From positions 13,107,660 through 13,171,659 of the forward strand of contig CM030715.1 in the NCBI GenBank assembly GCA_017979445.1: a DNA stretch of 64,000 nt. The letters run 5' to 3'. Shown piece by piece: positions 45,165 through 56,957 of this stretch. Source of the DNA: Akebia trifoliata (Eukaryota; Streptophyta; Magnoliopsida; Ranunculales; Lardizabalaceae). The translations under genes and the position numbers were made by a program. The notes under the pieces are model-generated. The model worked only from the letters and a program-made list of their open reading frames with translations. It did not search any database and was not told the DNA's origin. Numbering within the stretch: the first letter of the stretch is position 1; each line of letters begins with the position of its first letter.

Positions 45165-46892
45165 TGATGTAGGACATCTACAATCCTAGTTAGAACTTTC
45201 CTAGTATTTCTATTTCTATTTCTACTTCTAATAGGATTTCTATTTCTACTTCTAATATGACTTTTATTTCATAGTTATGTTAGGAGTACAATTCCTTGTT
45301 AGTTTCGAATTTGTTTTAAATTCGTTTTTATTATTTAGACTATAATTAGAAGTACTTAGAAGTCTCCAATTTGAGTTCTAATAGGATTAGAAAGTTAGTA
45401 TTATGTTATAGATAGGTTAGGAATATTAATTTTTAGTATTTTAGTAGGATTAAAAGTTGTTATGATGGAGTTATTTATATAAGGAGCTCCAAATCCGAAA
45501 ATTAATAATCAATTCAATTATCCTTTCTCTTTTAATTTTTTTTTTTTTTAGCTTTATACTTTATTTTCTTTCAAGCTATTGCTTGTTTATCAATTGAATC
45601 TATTGATTCAAATTGATTTTGAGTGTTCCATTGAATACGATCTATCGAATCTATTGATTCATACGCTTCCGCTACGTCAAGTGGTATCAGAGCTCTTGCT
45701 GCGATCCACAAAAGATGGATGGTGAAAGTGATTTTATCACAGAATCTTATCTAGAAACTCAATTGGAAAAGTTTGAAGAAAGAATTACCAACAAAATTAT
45801 GACTATGTTGGAGTCTCGTGTTCAAGGCATGATTCTCAACACCATTGAGAAGGAAAAAAGTAAGAAAACTTTTGGAGAAGAAGACCCAAAAGATTCCCAC
45901 CATCCCTCCCACAATTCCCCTCATAATTCAGCCCCTAGAAACTCTTGTAGAGAGGCCGAATTCCCTCAAAACCATAACCTTACCCATAATTTTGTTTTTG
46001 CCCAAACCATACCACTTCCCGCACCTCAGACCACCCTCCCTCAACCTTCTAACCATATTGCATCACTCCTATTCCCTCAAAATAAAATCCCTCACCCTCC
46101 AACAGCCACATATCCGCCCCCACAAAACGTTTCTCCTAACCTTCAAAACCCATCAAATAACTTCAATGACCCTTCAATGACCATAACAGCCCCATATATG
46201 GATTACATAGATGAATTGAATCCTTATACTACCCCTCCCCCAACTAAACATCCCTATTTTAACCATGATAGACTTCTCCCTAACCCTCCCCATACTCACC
46301 CACCTCCATATTGCAAAGTCAATGTAAGACGGACCCATTATCACGCACCCACAAATCAGCCCTTCCATGATTTTGAAGAGGTTGAACGCGTGTTCATGCA
46401 TAACGCACCCCCCCATTTACAATCCTAGTTAGAGCTTTACTAGTATTTCTATTTCTATTTCTACTTCTAATAGGATTTCTATTTCATAGTTATGTTAGGA
46501 GTAGAATTCCTTGTTAATTTCTAATTTGTTTTAAATTCGTTTTTATTATTTAGACTATAATTAGAAGTACTTAGAAGTCTCCAATTTGAGTTCTATTAGG
46601 ATTAGAAAATTAGTATTATGTTATAGATAACTTAGGAATATTAATTTTTAGTATTTTAGTAGGATTAAAAGTTGTTATGATGGAGTTATCTATATAAAGA
46701 GCTCCAAATCCGAAAATTAAGAATCAATTCAATTATCCTTTCTTTTAATTAATTTTTTTTTTAGCTTTATACTTTATTTTCTTTCAAGCCATTGCTTGTT
46801 TATCAATTGAATCTATTGATTCAAATTGATTTTGAGTGTTCCATTGAATACGATCTATCGAATCTATTGATTCATACGCTTCCGCTACATCA
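45165..46892 (+). mobile_element. Ty3/gypsy family A, element A3 (gag-only deletion derivative)
   Basis: The 5' LTR 45165-45679 (515 bp) is followed by the exact primer site TGGTATCAGAGC (45682-45693), a gag ORF (45715-46428), and a 3' LTR (46416-46892) lacking its first ~13 bp. The target duplication ATATG is perfect (45160-45164 and 46893-46897). All of gag after residue ~230, and everything up to the 3' LTR, is deleted. The LTRs are very similar to each other, making this the youngest family A copy here. Confidence 0.92.
45715..46428 (+). CDS. A3 truncated gag ORF
   Basis: An uninterrupted 237-codon frame from MDGESDFITESYLETQ encodes the N-terminal gag portion: a short coiled-coil-like segment (LEKFEERITNKIMTMLESRV) and a long Pro/His/Asn-rich linker. 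It ends in LTR sequence that supplies the last few codons and stop. The A2 copy of the same region has stops, so this copy is intact only because it is young. It lacks the capsid core and zinc knuckle, so a self-assembling Gag is unlikely. Confidence 0.75.
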   Translation: MDGESDFITESYLETQLEKFEERITNKIMTMLESRVQGMILNTIEKEKSKKTFGEEDPKDSHHPSHNSPHNSAPRNSCREAEFPQNHNLTHNFVFAQTIPLPAPQTTLPQPSNHIASLLFPQNKIPHPPTATYPPPQNVSPNLQNPSNNFNDPSMTITAPYMDYIDELNPYTTPPPTKHPYFNHDRLLPNPPHTHPPPYCKVNVRRTHYHAPTNQPFHDFEEVERVFMHNAPPHLQS

Positions 46893-47159
46893 ATATGGCA
46901 CCTTGAAGCTTGCCACTACTTAAAAAGCCCAAGTATACGACGCCTTAGAGCTTACTATCGTTTGTGAAGTCCCCAAGTTATCGTGGCATCTACATGGAGT
47001 CACGGCTATTTCCGCACTACAAATGTTTGATGAGACTCTTATAAGTACCTTCATCAGGCGGTCTCGTTGAAAGATAATGATCTGTTTGGAAAACAAGCTA
47101 CTTGTACCAAAATAGAAGGTAAGCTTTCCTTCTTCTCTCCCTCCAACTTTTTTAAAGGC

Positions 47160-48640
47160 AATCATGAAGAACCTTCTTAGTTGCAATGACAACTTTTTCA
47201 AGCACGCCTCTTCCACCCAATGCGACAAACCTTCTTCTAAGCATTCTTGGGAATTCCTTTCTTCTGAAGGCGACGTTAATAGTGTAGTTCCTCATCCTTC
47301 TTCAACAATACGTTTTCCTCTTGGTTGCAATGAATTTTCACCCTCTCAATCAATTTCGGTCTCTCATGCTCATCCTTCTAATTTATGGGGAAAATGAGTG
47401 ACGGATTCTTTAGGCAACCAGCACAAGTTTGAATTGCTTGATCGTGTCAGAGTTTTGACGCTTTAATCACTTTGAGGAAGCTGAAGGTGGAGATGGACGT
47501 CGAAGGTTTATTGATGTTAATGTCTCGTTGGAGTCATCAAAGCCATACTTTTATCTGACTTGGAGGGAGGTAGTGATATCATTAGAAGATGTCCATGTAC
47601 TCCTTGGTTTACCCATTTGTGGTTATTTTGAGTCCCCCAACCTTAACGTATTATCTATAGAGGAGCGATGTCTAGTTGACGAATTGGTGGTTGGTCTTGC
47701 AGCATCAAAACAAATTGTCAACCCTCTAAACAAACGTACAAAAAACGACTAATCAAGACGCGCTAACTTTATTGGGTGGATACATCACTTTTATGGGTTT
47801 TCCGCCAACGATGGCTTCACATGAGGGTCTCGTTGGGACGATTTTTGGAACCTTGCAGTGCTGATTGCACTATGATTGTCTCACCATGAAACTGAATGTT
47901 ATCCCTCTGAGAAGGTACAAGACTTTATCTTCCCCTTAGCAGCTAAGATGTCATCAAGTACCACTCCCCATACGGGTGATCTCTTTGCGGTGTTATACAA
48001 AAATCTTGACTTATATGTAGAAAATGCGAGACAATCCAATGGACGTAGGATCATTCAAAGTTTTGTAAACACCTCCTTTTGTAGATGTGGCTATGGGAAC
48101 ATTTTTCAAAGTAAGCACCTCCGGCAACCGAATTTACTAAGTCCATTAAGAGAGGGGATATCTTTAGCTTGGGTTTGCTTGCTACTGTTGCATTCCAAAC
48201 AATGTACCTCGAACTTGACAATGGTTCAATGTAGGGCAGACTCAAGTTAGCACCATATTCTTCATTTGTATCTCAACCTTATAGGCGTACATTTAAAGGT
48301 ATTTCTCCAAATGATGTGTACCCAGATGTTAGTGGCGTCGTTAACCTTCACGCTAGGGATTCTCTTGACTGGACCGAGATCGTCTTTCTTTTATACACCA
48401 CACCGTCTTTTGTCATAAGCTTCATTAAGGGTATATGGGTCCCTTTATCATATAATCCAGATCGGTCTACATGTTAGTTTGGGTTCGACCAAGGCATCCC
48501 TATGGGTTTTCATGTGACTCCTTCGGCAGATGATGCTTTGGATACGTTCTCTTGTCTTCGTATGCACCAACTAGTTCGCCTTTTCAAAGCATCACTTGTA
48601 AGACACCTCATCAACTTTCCAACGATGCCTTTCCTCTATA
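47160..48640 (+). pseudogene. Antisense PMD ORF of element G
   Basis: Plus-strand frames contain the PMD signature YFYLTWREVVISLEDVHVLL followed by GLPICGYF (47540-47630), then an internal segment (GDLFAVLYKNLDLYVENARQ at ~47970) and QFGFDQGIP-like text at ~48480-48505. It lies downstream of and convergent with the minus-strand pol, the standard place for extra ORFs of Tat elements. Stops and frameshifts are present. Several stretches are still open (47528-47752, 47876-48250). Confidence 0.7.
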
Positions 48641-51600
48641 AGGCGCCGTCAATGATCAAGAATCTAATAGAGAACTTCCTAATTTTGAGTGCTTGTTTGT
48701 CGAGAGGTAGCTCGTTAGTTTCAAGATACTTTAGATATGGTTCCCTCCAATCATTAGTTGTTTCTACGACACAAGTTTCTCCATGATATGGTAGGTTTTG
48801 GCAGGTTGGACACGCTGCTTGTAAGGCTTGTGATTCTTGAGTCATTTTTGGCCAAAAATACCCTTGACATTGAATCCTTCGATACAACAAGGCGTCAAGA
48901 GTGTGACCGCATCCAGGTCATGCACATCTCTTAAAATTTGTTGTGCTTTTGTTTCTCTACATAATGAGCCAAAGTACCATCAGCCCTATGAAAATAGAGT
49001 ACGCCATCGTAAATCATGTAATCGTTTTTCTTTTTCAAAGGCACTTTGATGCAACTCATGTTACTTGACTTAAGTGAATCGGTCACCTCCTTGTGCCAAT
49101 CACCTTCTTCAATTTCATTTCATGTTTCCATACAATCCCATGAGTAGGGTATTGTTCTTTTGATAATTCGAACGTCCTTGACTTCCCCTTCAAACTTCAA
49201 CCTTGAAGCCAGTGTTGCTAAAACATCAGCATGCCTATTGGAATTCTACCCTGTATGTGTAATAATAGAATTTTTGAAGTAATGCAATAGATGCTGAGCT
49301 CTAGTCCGACAACCGTAGTTCTTTTAAAGCGAACAACCCATTCATTTGCTTCACCAAAAGACTGGAGTCTGCTCTAATATCTAGATTATTAATACCCCTT
49401 TGTTTTGCCAAGGTGAGTCCCAGCAAGAACGCTTCATACTCCGCCTCATTGTTACTGCATATAAAACCAACTTGAACGAAAAAGAGATTGTTGACTTGTT
49501 CGGGGCCTCATATACAAAAACATCGCCTCCTCTTGTTGTGGAGGACCCATCGAAATACATCGTCCATCTAGATTATTCATTTTCAATTGCAACCTCAGGC
49601 TAATTCCCTTGAATTTCATCATTTATAGGACTGATGTCAGTCCTAGGAAAGGCAGCCAAGAGATCCACAACAACTTGTCCTTTGAAGGCTCAAGGTATAA
49701 TACATTTGATGTCAAATTCGATTACCTAAAGCAACCACTTTGCCGTCCGTCTTGTTAGGGTGGGCTATAATAAGAGGTACTTGATGGGGTCAACTACCGT
49801 CAACACCTAGACTTCATTAGCTAATAAGTAAAGTCTAAACTTCTGAGAGGCATAAACCAGGGCAAGGCACATCCTCTCAATTTTCAAGTATCGAAGTTCT
49901 GCCCCTTGTAATGCTTAGCTAATGTAGTAAACTAGTCTCTCGTGACATGTTTTATCTTCTTGAGCTAACAAAGCCCCAATAGCCTCATCCGTTGTGGCTA
50001 TGTATATCAACAATGGTTTTTGAGGTATCGACACCATCACGGTGTGAGTAGTATTGGGAAATAATGGCCTTTAGTTTATTTTTCCTAGTTTTCTATTTTT
50101 CTCTATGTAAGGGCATTTATGTCCATTCACTTTAATTAATATAAATATCTTGCCAACCTCTCATTGTCAGACATGAAAATTACTCTTTTACAATTCTTCT
50201 TGGTATCAGAGCCCTAGAGAACCCATTGACACGCACTCCTTGGATTTTCCTCTTTGATTTTGGGATCTTGGAGCATCTCCTCATCTCTTCTTTCTCTTTT
50301 CTCTCTCAACAATCCCTTAGATATTAAGACCAAATAACCTAGCAACATCTTCGTTAGAAGGTCCCCCCTTTGGGGGTTTCTTTTTCTTATTGTTTTGGGT
50401 CGAATTCATCTAATCGCATGTTGCGATAGAGATTCTTCTGCTATGCTGAGTTGCGAGGTTGTGATTCTGCCTTGCGATAGGCTAGGCTGCTACTATAGAG
50501 AATCTACTGGGCTGCGAGGTATCACATCCTACGATAAGGTTTCTTCCTTGCGATAGTGCCATTGCCTTTCAATAGGCTGTGTTGATGTTTTTCTACCCTA
50601 CGATAAGGTTTCTACCTTGCGATTATGCCTTGCAATAGGGCTGCTAGGTATTGTTGTGTGCCTATTGTGCAACAAAACTATTATTTGAGTTGTGCCACTA
50701 TTTTCTAGTTTGTACGAGTTGCTCCCTGCATTTTTTGTTGATCGCACACTGCTAGAGACCTCCCTTTAAGCCAAAGCTTCTAGTTTATATTTCGTCCCCT
50801 TTTCTTCAAATTTCTAGTGATTTCTTAATATACCAGACCTTCTCGGCTGATTTTATTCTACTTCTGGCACTCTAAGTGTGTTGATTTGATCTTACACTTT
50901 CTCCTTCAAATTGTAGTCTTCCTACATTTGATTATTGTCCTATTGCCTTTTTTCTCTTCTATCCACTTATTTTTATGAGAAATGACATCGAACCAAAAAA
51001 ACAGACACCAATACTATTCTTGGGGCCAATTCCTCAGCCCAACGTATTATTAGTGCCTTATTGGATGGAAGAAATTTTCAATCTTGGTCTCGGTCTGTAA
51101 GACTATTTGGGTAGTCGAGGCAAATCTAGATGGCTTTTAGCACTATTAACAAGTCATCTATTACTAATTCCAAGTTTGAACAATGGGAGATTGATAATTG
51201 TACTATTCTTGAATAGTTGTTTAACTCCATGGAGCAACGTATCTACACTATGTTCATGTACCATGAAACTGTCTCATCTTTGTGGTCAACTCTCATTTAG
51301 ACATATGCACATGCTATCGAAGATGAGCTCAATCAAGACATTATCCAGGCTACTCAGGAAACTCAAAGTATACCTGATTATTTTGGATTTCTTCAATCTC
51401 GATGGAAGGAGTTTCTTCATCATGAATCTATGGTTGAGCTATCTGTCAAAGCAATTGAGTATGTAGTTAAGAGGATTGCTAGACATCAGACATACCAGTT
51501 TCTCATGGGCTTACGTCCCGAGTTTGAGGCACTGCGGACCTAGATCATTAACACTCTCCTTTACCTTCCTTAATTGAAACCTTTGTGACTATTGATAGCG

Positions 51601-53900
51601 ATAAGCATTGTCACCGTGTAATCCCATCTCAGAATCAGGCTCTTGGAATTCTTTCTGCTTCAACGACAAATCAAATGGCTCTAGCAGCCAATTCGGATTT
51701 TTCTGAGTCTTTGGCCCAGTGATTTGGAAGTTGTGGTCGGGGGGCCATGGTCGTGGTGGAAGGAGTAGCCTTATTTGCAATCACTGTGGAAAACTAGCCA
51801 TGAGAAAATCCGATGTTTACAGCTTTATCATCACTTGTTGCGATCTACTACCACTCTTTCTGTGGGGCATTCTGATCCTCATGATGCTACTATGAAGTCA
51901 TCACCGAGTCTTACCACTGATCTCCCAGCTTTCCTGGCACTATTGATTTGCAACAACTTCAGACCCAGATTGCCACTTTTGTTCGTGATCATATCCATAC
52001 TCATACTCGATCATCTTCGACTGTGGCCTCAATTACCACTCCTCTAGGTACATCCTCTACATTTCATGTCACCCTGACATGGGTTATTGAATGTAGTGCC
52101 CCTGATTACATGACCGGTTAATCTAGCCATTCACTTCAACTATTTTTCCTACTATTCATAGGAACGTTGACTTTACTAATGGCGTATTACACTTATACAC
52201 ATTAAACGTACCATCCCTTTATCCTCTAGTATTTCTCTTGATTTTGTGTTTCATGTTCCTTATCTCTTAACATTTTGTCTGTGAGTAGTATTACAACATT
52301 CTTGAGCCCAAATGGCATCATAGTAAAGAAGTTTCCTATTGGTGTACGAAAAGTTGTCTTTTCCACGTCTCTAGGAGCCATCCAAATTTGATTTTATCCA
52401 CTAAACCCATCTATAAACAAAAAGATCTTATGGTTAGCCGCAGCATCTACCAAAAGATCGATATTCAGGAGGGGGAACTCGTCTTTCAGATAAGCTCTTT
52501 TAACTTGTAGATGTCGACACAACAGTAGATCCAACCATTCTTTTTCTTTACAAGTACAACATTAGCAAACCATACCGGATGTTGGATAGGTCTTATGAAA
52601 CTTGTGGATAAAAGCTTCTGAATTTCCTCTTTGATCTATTCTTCCACTTCGTGACAGAATTGTCTAGGCGCTTGTTTAACCGGGCAGGTGCCACATTTAA
52701 CATGAAGGTAGTGCGTGACCACAGTTTCTCCTAGACTAGGCATCTTGTCGTATGTCCACAAGAATACATCTGAAAATTGCTTTAGAAGTTTGATCATTTC
52801 TCTTCACTCATGTCAATGTTCTACTAATGAAGACAAGGCGTCTCTTATTATCCGCTCCTATGTTTACTTCCTCAAGCTGATCACCTACATCCTTCTCTCC
52901 TTCCATGTGTGGAGGAGCATCCATCATTCCTTCCTCTTCATCATCTATGATGACATGTGCCTCATGCACTTTGCTAGAGGAGGCGCCGCCGACCTCATGC
53001 AACCGTCATAATCGATAAATAACTTTCCCATCAGGCATCGTAAGCCTTTCAACCTTCCTAGCATTAAGTGCCTTCTTCGTTGTCATGTCCATACTGTCCC
53101 ATATGGGTAATGGAGTAGAATATATGTGATTACCATTTCCCCTGGTAAAGCTTTCTTTTCCAAAAAAAAGCCTCTAGAAAATATGTTTCTTCTTGGGAAA
53201 AAGATCTTTCAGACGCTTGGATCACTATCGCTTTACCACAAATAGCCACTTTCACACATTGACGATATGTCAACACAATGGCCTCATTTGCATGAAGCCA
53301 TGGGCGCCCTAACAGCATGTGGTACAAGGCGTCTGTCTCTAGGACATGAAAGCGTGTGGAAGACCTAATTGGTCTAACACGTAAATTGACCGTGATGTAG
53401 TCTACTGTGCTGAAACTATGTCTATTGAAGCCTTGTATCTTAGTTGGTACTTGTACTACCTTGTGCAATGATATCCCAACCATATCTAAAGTCCCCATCG
53501 GTAATAGATTAAGAAAAAAGCCCCTTTCAACAAAGGCCCTCCTTAATTCTCTTCCATTTAACAGCATCGTGACGTACAACAGATACATATAGTCAGAATA
53601 TATGGGTATATCCGCATTGGTAAATGTAATAACTCCTTTGACATTGCAGTTTAACGCTGCTATCAACTATCCTTTGTCTTGAGCCGGTATCACTGCCAGT
53701 GCCAACGCAGCCTCATAGTGTTTTTCTTCGGTAAACACTAACTTGTCGAAAAATTGCTTAAATATCGAGGTCTGCTGGAGCTTGGTCGCAATAGGTGCAT
53801 ACTCGTTAGTTGCACCGTCATAGCTTGTCTCTCTTGCAGTCATCAATACAGCATGGTGATCATGATTTAGCAAAGGATTCATATCAATCCTAGCGAGTGG
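48640..53900 (-). pseudogene. Element G pol (protease, RT, dual RNase H, integrase N-term)
   Basis: On the minus strand: protease 53130-53666 (TDALYHMLLGRPWLHANEAI; the active-site Asp lies in a decayed stretch VERGFFLNL); RT 52290-52720 (VKQAPRQF, FIRPIQHPVWFANVVLVKKK, MPFGLKN); E1 inserted and part of RT lost. Then come RT-associated RNase H (YYIS...LRYLKIERMCLALVYAS at ~49850-49920), a second RNase H (WTMYFDGSSTTRGG and NEAEYEAFLLGLTLAK, ~49400-49580) and integrase zinc region (YRRIQCQGYFWPKM, CPTCQN, 48640-48890). Two RNase H domains are diagnostic of the Tat lineage. Inactive. Confidence 0.82.
50052..52295 (+). mobile_element. Ty1/copia E1 (short LTR), 3'-truncated, inside element G RT
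   Basis: A 141-bp 5' LTR (50052-50192) is followed by primer site TTGGTATCAGAGCC (50200-50213), a ~800-bp leader rich in TGCGATA motifs, and a broken gag (51025-51560; NCTILE, TMFMYHETVSSLW, KRIARHQTYQFLMGLRPEFE). Protease sequence follows, and homology with E2 stops at ~52295. No 3' LTR. The deletion also removed part of the surrounding RT. Confidence 0.82.
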
Positions 53901-54704
53901 CAGACGTATGACATCATCTCGAACCCATGCATATAATATCTCTTCGACTTCCTCTATAGTGCATGGAAAGTCAGGGTATTCACTGTTGTCGTGCCTTCTC
54001 CATTTTGAAATGTCCTTTGTTCATTGTTCTGCCGTCGTTTCCCCCGATTATCAGCGACAAAGGTGTGTTAAGCCTGACACTTCTCTACTCGTGGTCTTTC
54101 AGGCACCCTACACATTTTTGCCTTCTCTGCATTCACCGCCACAAAAACCTTCGTTCATTTGCCAACATCACTGCAAATCCAAGAAAGATGATATCCTTAG
54201 GTTTTCCAAATGTGTGTGAAAAGAAATGACTATTCCTACAATGCAAATCTCCACCAACCTCAATTCTTCGACAGACTCGTAACAATCCATTACACTATTC
54301 CTAAGGTGGTGTTTGATTCTACGTTAAAATGGCGCTTTTGCGCTTTTTGTGGATCAAAAACGCAAATTTTTAAAGTGTTCACCGTTTGTTAAAAAAAAAT
54401 CGCATTTAATATCCACTTATTTGAACGTGATTTGGTCGAGCGGGTTTCAAGAGTTTTTCAAATATGCGTTTGCGGGAGAAGCAAATACATTCAAAATGAT
54501 TCACGTGAAATGACTAAAATAACCTTAGACAAATTAAAATATTACAAAATCTTCTTTGACTGAAGCTAATCATCATTTTCAATAGACCCCTAAAACCAGC
54601 AAGCACTTCATTCGAGTTCAACCCTTGATCGATGGCAACCATAATCGTTGTCAACTTCGTTCAACTACTAATCTTGCATCAACTCCCATCAACTTCAAAA
54701 TACA

Positions 54705-55415
54705 GGTATTTTTAATGAAAACAACTGAAATTTCATGGGTTTTTGGTCAATTGATGTTTTGTGGGTTTATAAATTGATGAAAAATATGAAATCTTGTGGT
54801 TTATCATTCAATTTATGGAAAAAAATCAGAAATTTGTATTTATATAGTTCGATTGATCAAAATCTAAAATTTCATGGGTTTTTGATCAATCGAACATTGT
54901 GGGTATATAATTGATGAAGAAAACCAAAATTCTATGGTTTTGTAGTTCAATTGATGGCAAAAAAATCTAACATTTGTATTTAATATAGTTCGATTGATGA
55001 AAATCTAAAATTTCATAGGTTTTTGGTCGACCAAACCTCGTGAGTTTATAATTGATGAAGAAAACCGAAATTTTGAGATTTAATAGTTCGATTCATGGCA
55101 AAAAAATTCTCAAATTTGTATTTCATATAGTTCGATTGATGAAATTCTGAAATTTCATAGGTTTTTGGTCGACCAAACCTTGTGGGTTTACAATTGATGA
55201 AGAAAATCTAAAATATTTGTGGTCTTATAGTTCAATTGATGGCAAAAAAATGTGATAATTGTATTTATGTAGTTCGATTGACGAAAAAACTGAAATTTTG
55301 TTATTTTATAGTTCGATTGATGGCAAAAAAGTCTCAAATTTGTATTTATATAATTTGATTGATGAATAATCTGAAATTTCATGCTTTTTGGTCAATTCTT
55401 AAATAGGATTACATG
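54705..55415. repeat. ~141-bp tandem repeat, ~4.6 units
   Basis: Units start near 54705, 54833, 54973, 55115, 55258 and 55338 (the last partial). They share TTTGTATTTATATAGTTCGA, TTGATGAAAATCTGAAATTT, CATAGGTTTTTGGTC and GATGGCAAAAAAATCT. AT-rich and non-coding. It sits directly upstream of the Myb/SANT ORF. Confidence 0.85.
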
Positions 55416-55444
55416 AATTTGTAGTTATTTTTTACCATTGTCCG

Positions 55445-56439
55445 ATGGAGGATAACAATTCAAAGAGTGCAAAAGCATATTGGACACCCAAACAGCACCA
55501 AGTTTGGGTAGAGATATGCTACGAAGTAATTAAGGCAAGGAGACCACATAAAGTTCTTGACAAGATTGCCTATGGAATTTTAGTGAGGGAGTTTAAAAAA
55601 CAAACTAGTGGGATAGCCAAAAAGACATTTGGGGACGTGGAATAAGATTTGCTCAAATACTGATATGGCTTATGATCCTGACACCAGCAAGTTAGATGCA
55701 ACCGAGTGGTGGGATGGGTGGTTAGAGGTATATACTGTTAGTTTTCTTTTAGGAATTTTGCATCTTTCTATATAATTTAGGGTTAATATTTTTTTTTATA
55801 GCATCATCCGAAAGATGCAGTGTTTCAAATGAAGCCTTTGAAGTTTGTAAAGGAATTGAATTTCATCTTTGGAGGCACGTATGCTAATAGTGGATGGATG
55901 TGGTCACTTGCATCTGATTCAATACCACCTGCGAGTAGATCAAGAGCTCACGAGGAGGACCTTGACAAAGATGATCTAGATTATGTCATCGAGACCCAAC
56001 CCTTGGAATCTCAAACACCTCTGGACCTAACTCTTGATGATGCCAACGAGTTTAAAGATGATGCTACCCCTAGTATACACACACCTACAGATCACGTTCA
56101 TCGTAGAGGTGGAGTTACTCCAGAACCTCAAGGTCATAGATAGAAGATGCCTACTGCTATGTGATTTGGCCAGACATTGGATAGGCTCGTAGATGTGGTT
56201 CTCACCCAGGCATCTGCCACTAGCAAGCCTATTCCTGTTAAAACATCTAGTATTCAAGAGTCCATCGACCTCTTTGACCAACTAACAGATTTAACCCCCA
56301 ACAGTGATCTCTATCGTTTTGCGTTGAAGATGTTTATAAAGAACAAAGAATTCAGGGAGGGCTTATCTGGGTTGTGATCAACAGTTATTCGTCTTGAGTG
56401 GTTGGAGGGAGAGATGGCTAATTTTTTGGCTGGACAGTA
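55445..56439 (+). pseudogene. Myb/SANT-like DNA-binding ORF (transposon-associated)
   Basis: The ATG at 55445 opens YWTPKQHQVWVEICYEVIKA then LVREFKKQTSG, the first two helices of the plant Myb/SANT-like (Myb_DNA-bind_3) domain. A frameshift near 55620 shifts to a frame with TWNKICSNTDMAYDPDTSKL then EWWDGWL. A likely 75-bp intron (GTATATAC...TTTATAG, ~55727-55801) follows, then HHPKDAVFQMKPLKFVKELN and an acidic, Pro/Thr-rich tail to the stop at 56437. Such proteins are the accessory DNA-binding ORF of PIF/Harbinger transposons and also occur as host genes. The frameshift argues for a decayed copy. Confidence 0.62.
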
Positions 56440-56678
56440 GTTCTCTTTCATCGACATGTCAATAATTTTACTTGTTTGTTTTGCATCCTACCTATAAGGT
56501 GGTAAGGTGCAGTATGCATTGGTTTTATGATACTCTAACTATTTTATGTTGGATGGATATTTTATTTATGTTTTTTTATGTTTGATTGATATTATTATCT
56601 ATATTTTCTGTTGTATGTGGTAGATGATGATATATTATATATGCTTCTGCTGTATGTGGTTGATGATGAATAGCATTG

Positions 56679-56957
56679 ATGACAAACTATACAAACCCAC
56701 CACTTTGTTCATGTGATCGAGTGATGAAATTAGTTATAACTAAAACGAAGGAAAATTATGGGAAGATGCTTTATAGGTGTCCATCTTGGTAGGTAATATC
56801 TCATTGATATTAATGTTGGATGCCTATGATAAATAATTAGATTGATAATATTAATTCATGTGTTCTTTTACTTCATAGAGACATGCAAGGTCTTTTGTGT
56901 GGGCAGATGAAATTGAAATTATCAATGATAATGTCATTCACAATAAAATGTTGAATG
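56679..56957 (+). pseudogene. GRF-type zinc finger ORF remnant
   Basis: The ATG at 56679 opens NPPLCSCDRVMKLVITKTKE then NYGKMLYRCPSW; after a GT..AG-like gap (56789-56878) comes RHARSFVWADEIEI. The C-x-C, G-x-x-[YF]-x-C-P and F-x-W-x-D-E pattern is the zf-GRF domain of At4g04775-like plant proteins, many transposon-associated. The join does not keep a clean frame, and copia E2 truncates the end. Confidence 0.5.

Noticed and set aside
53908..54229. Overlapping plus-strand ORFs of 88 and 103 codons
   Set aside because: They are shadows of the degraded minus-strand gag tail of element G.
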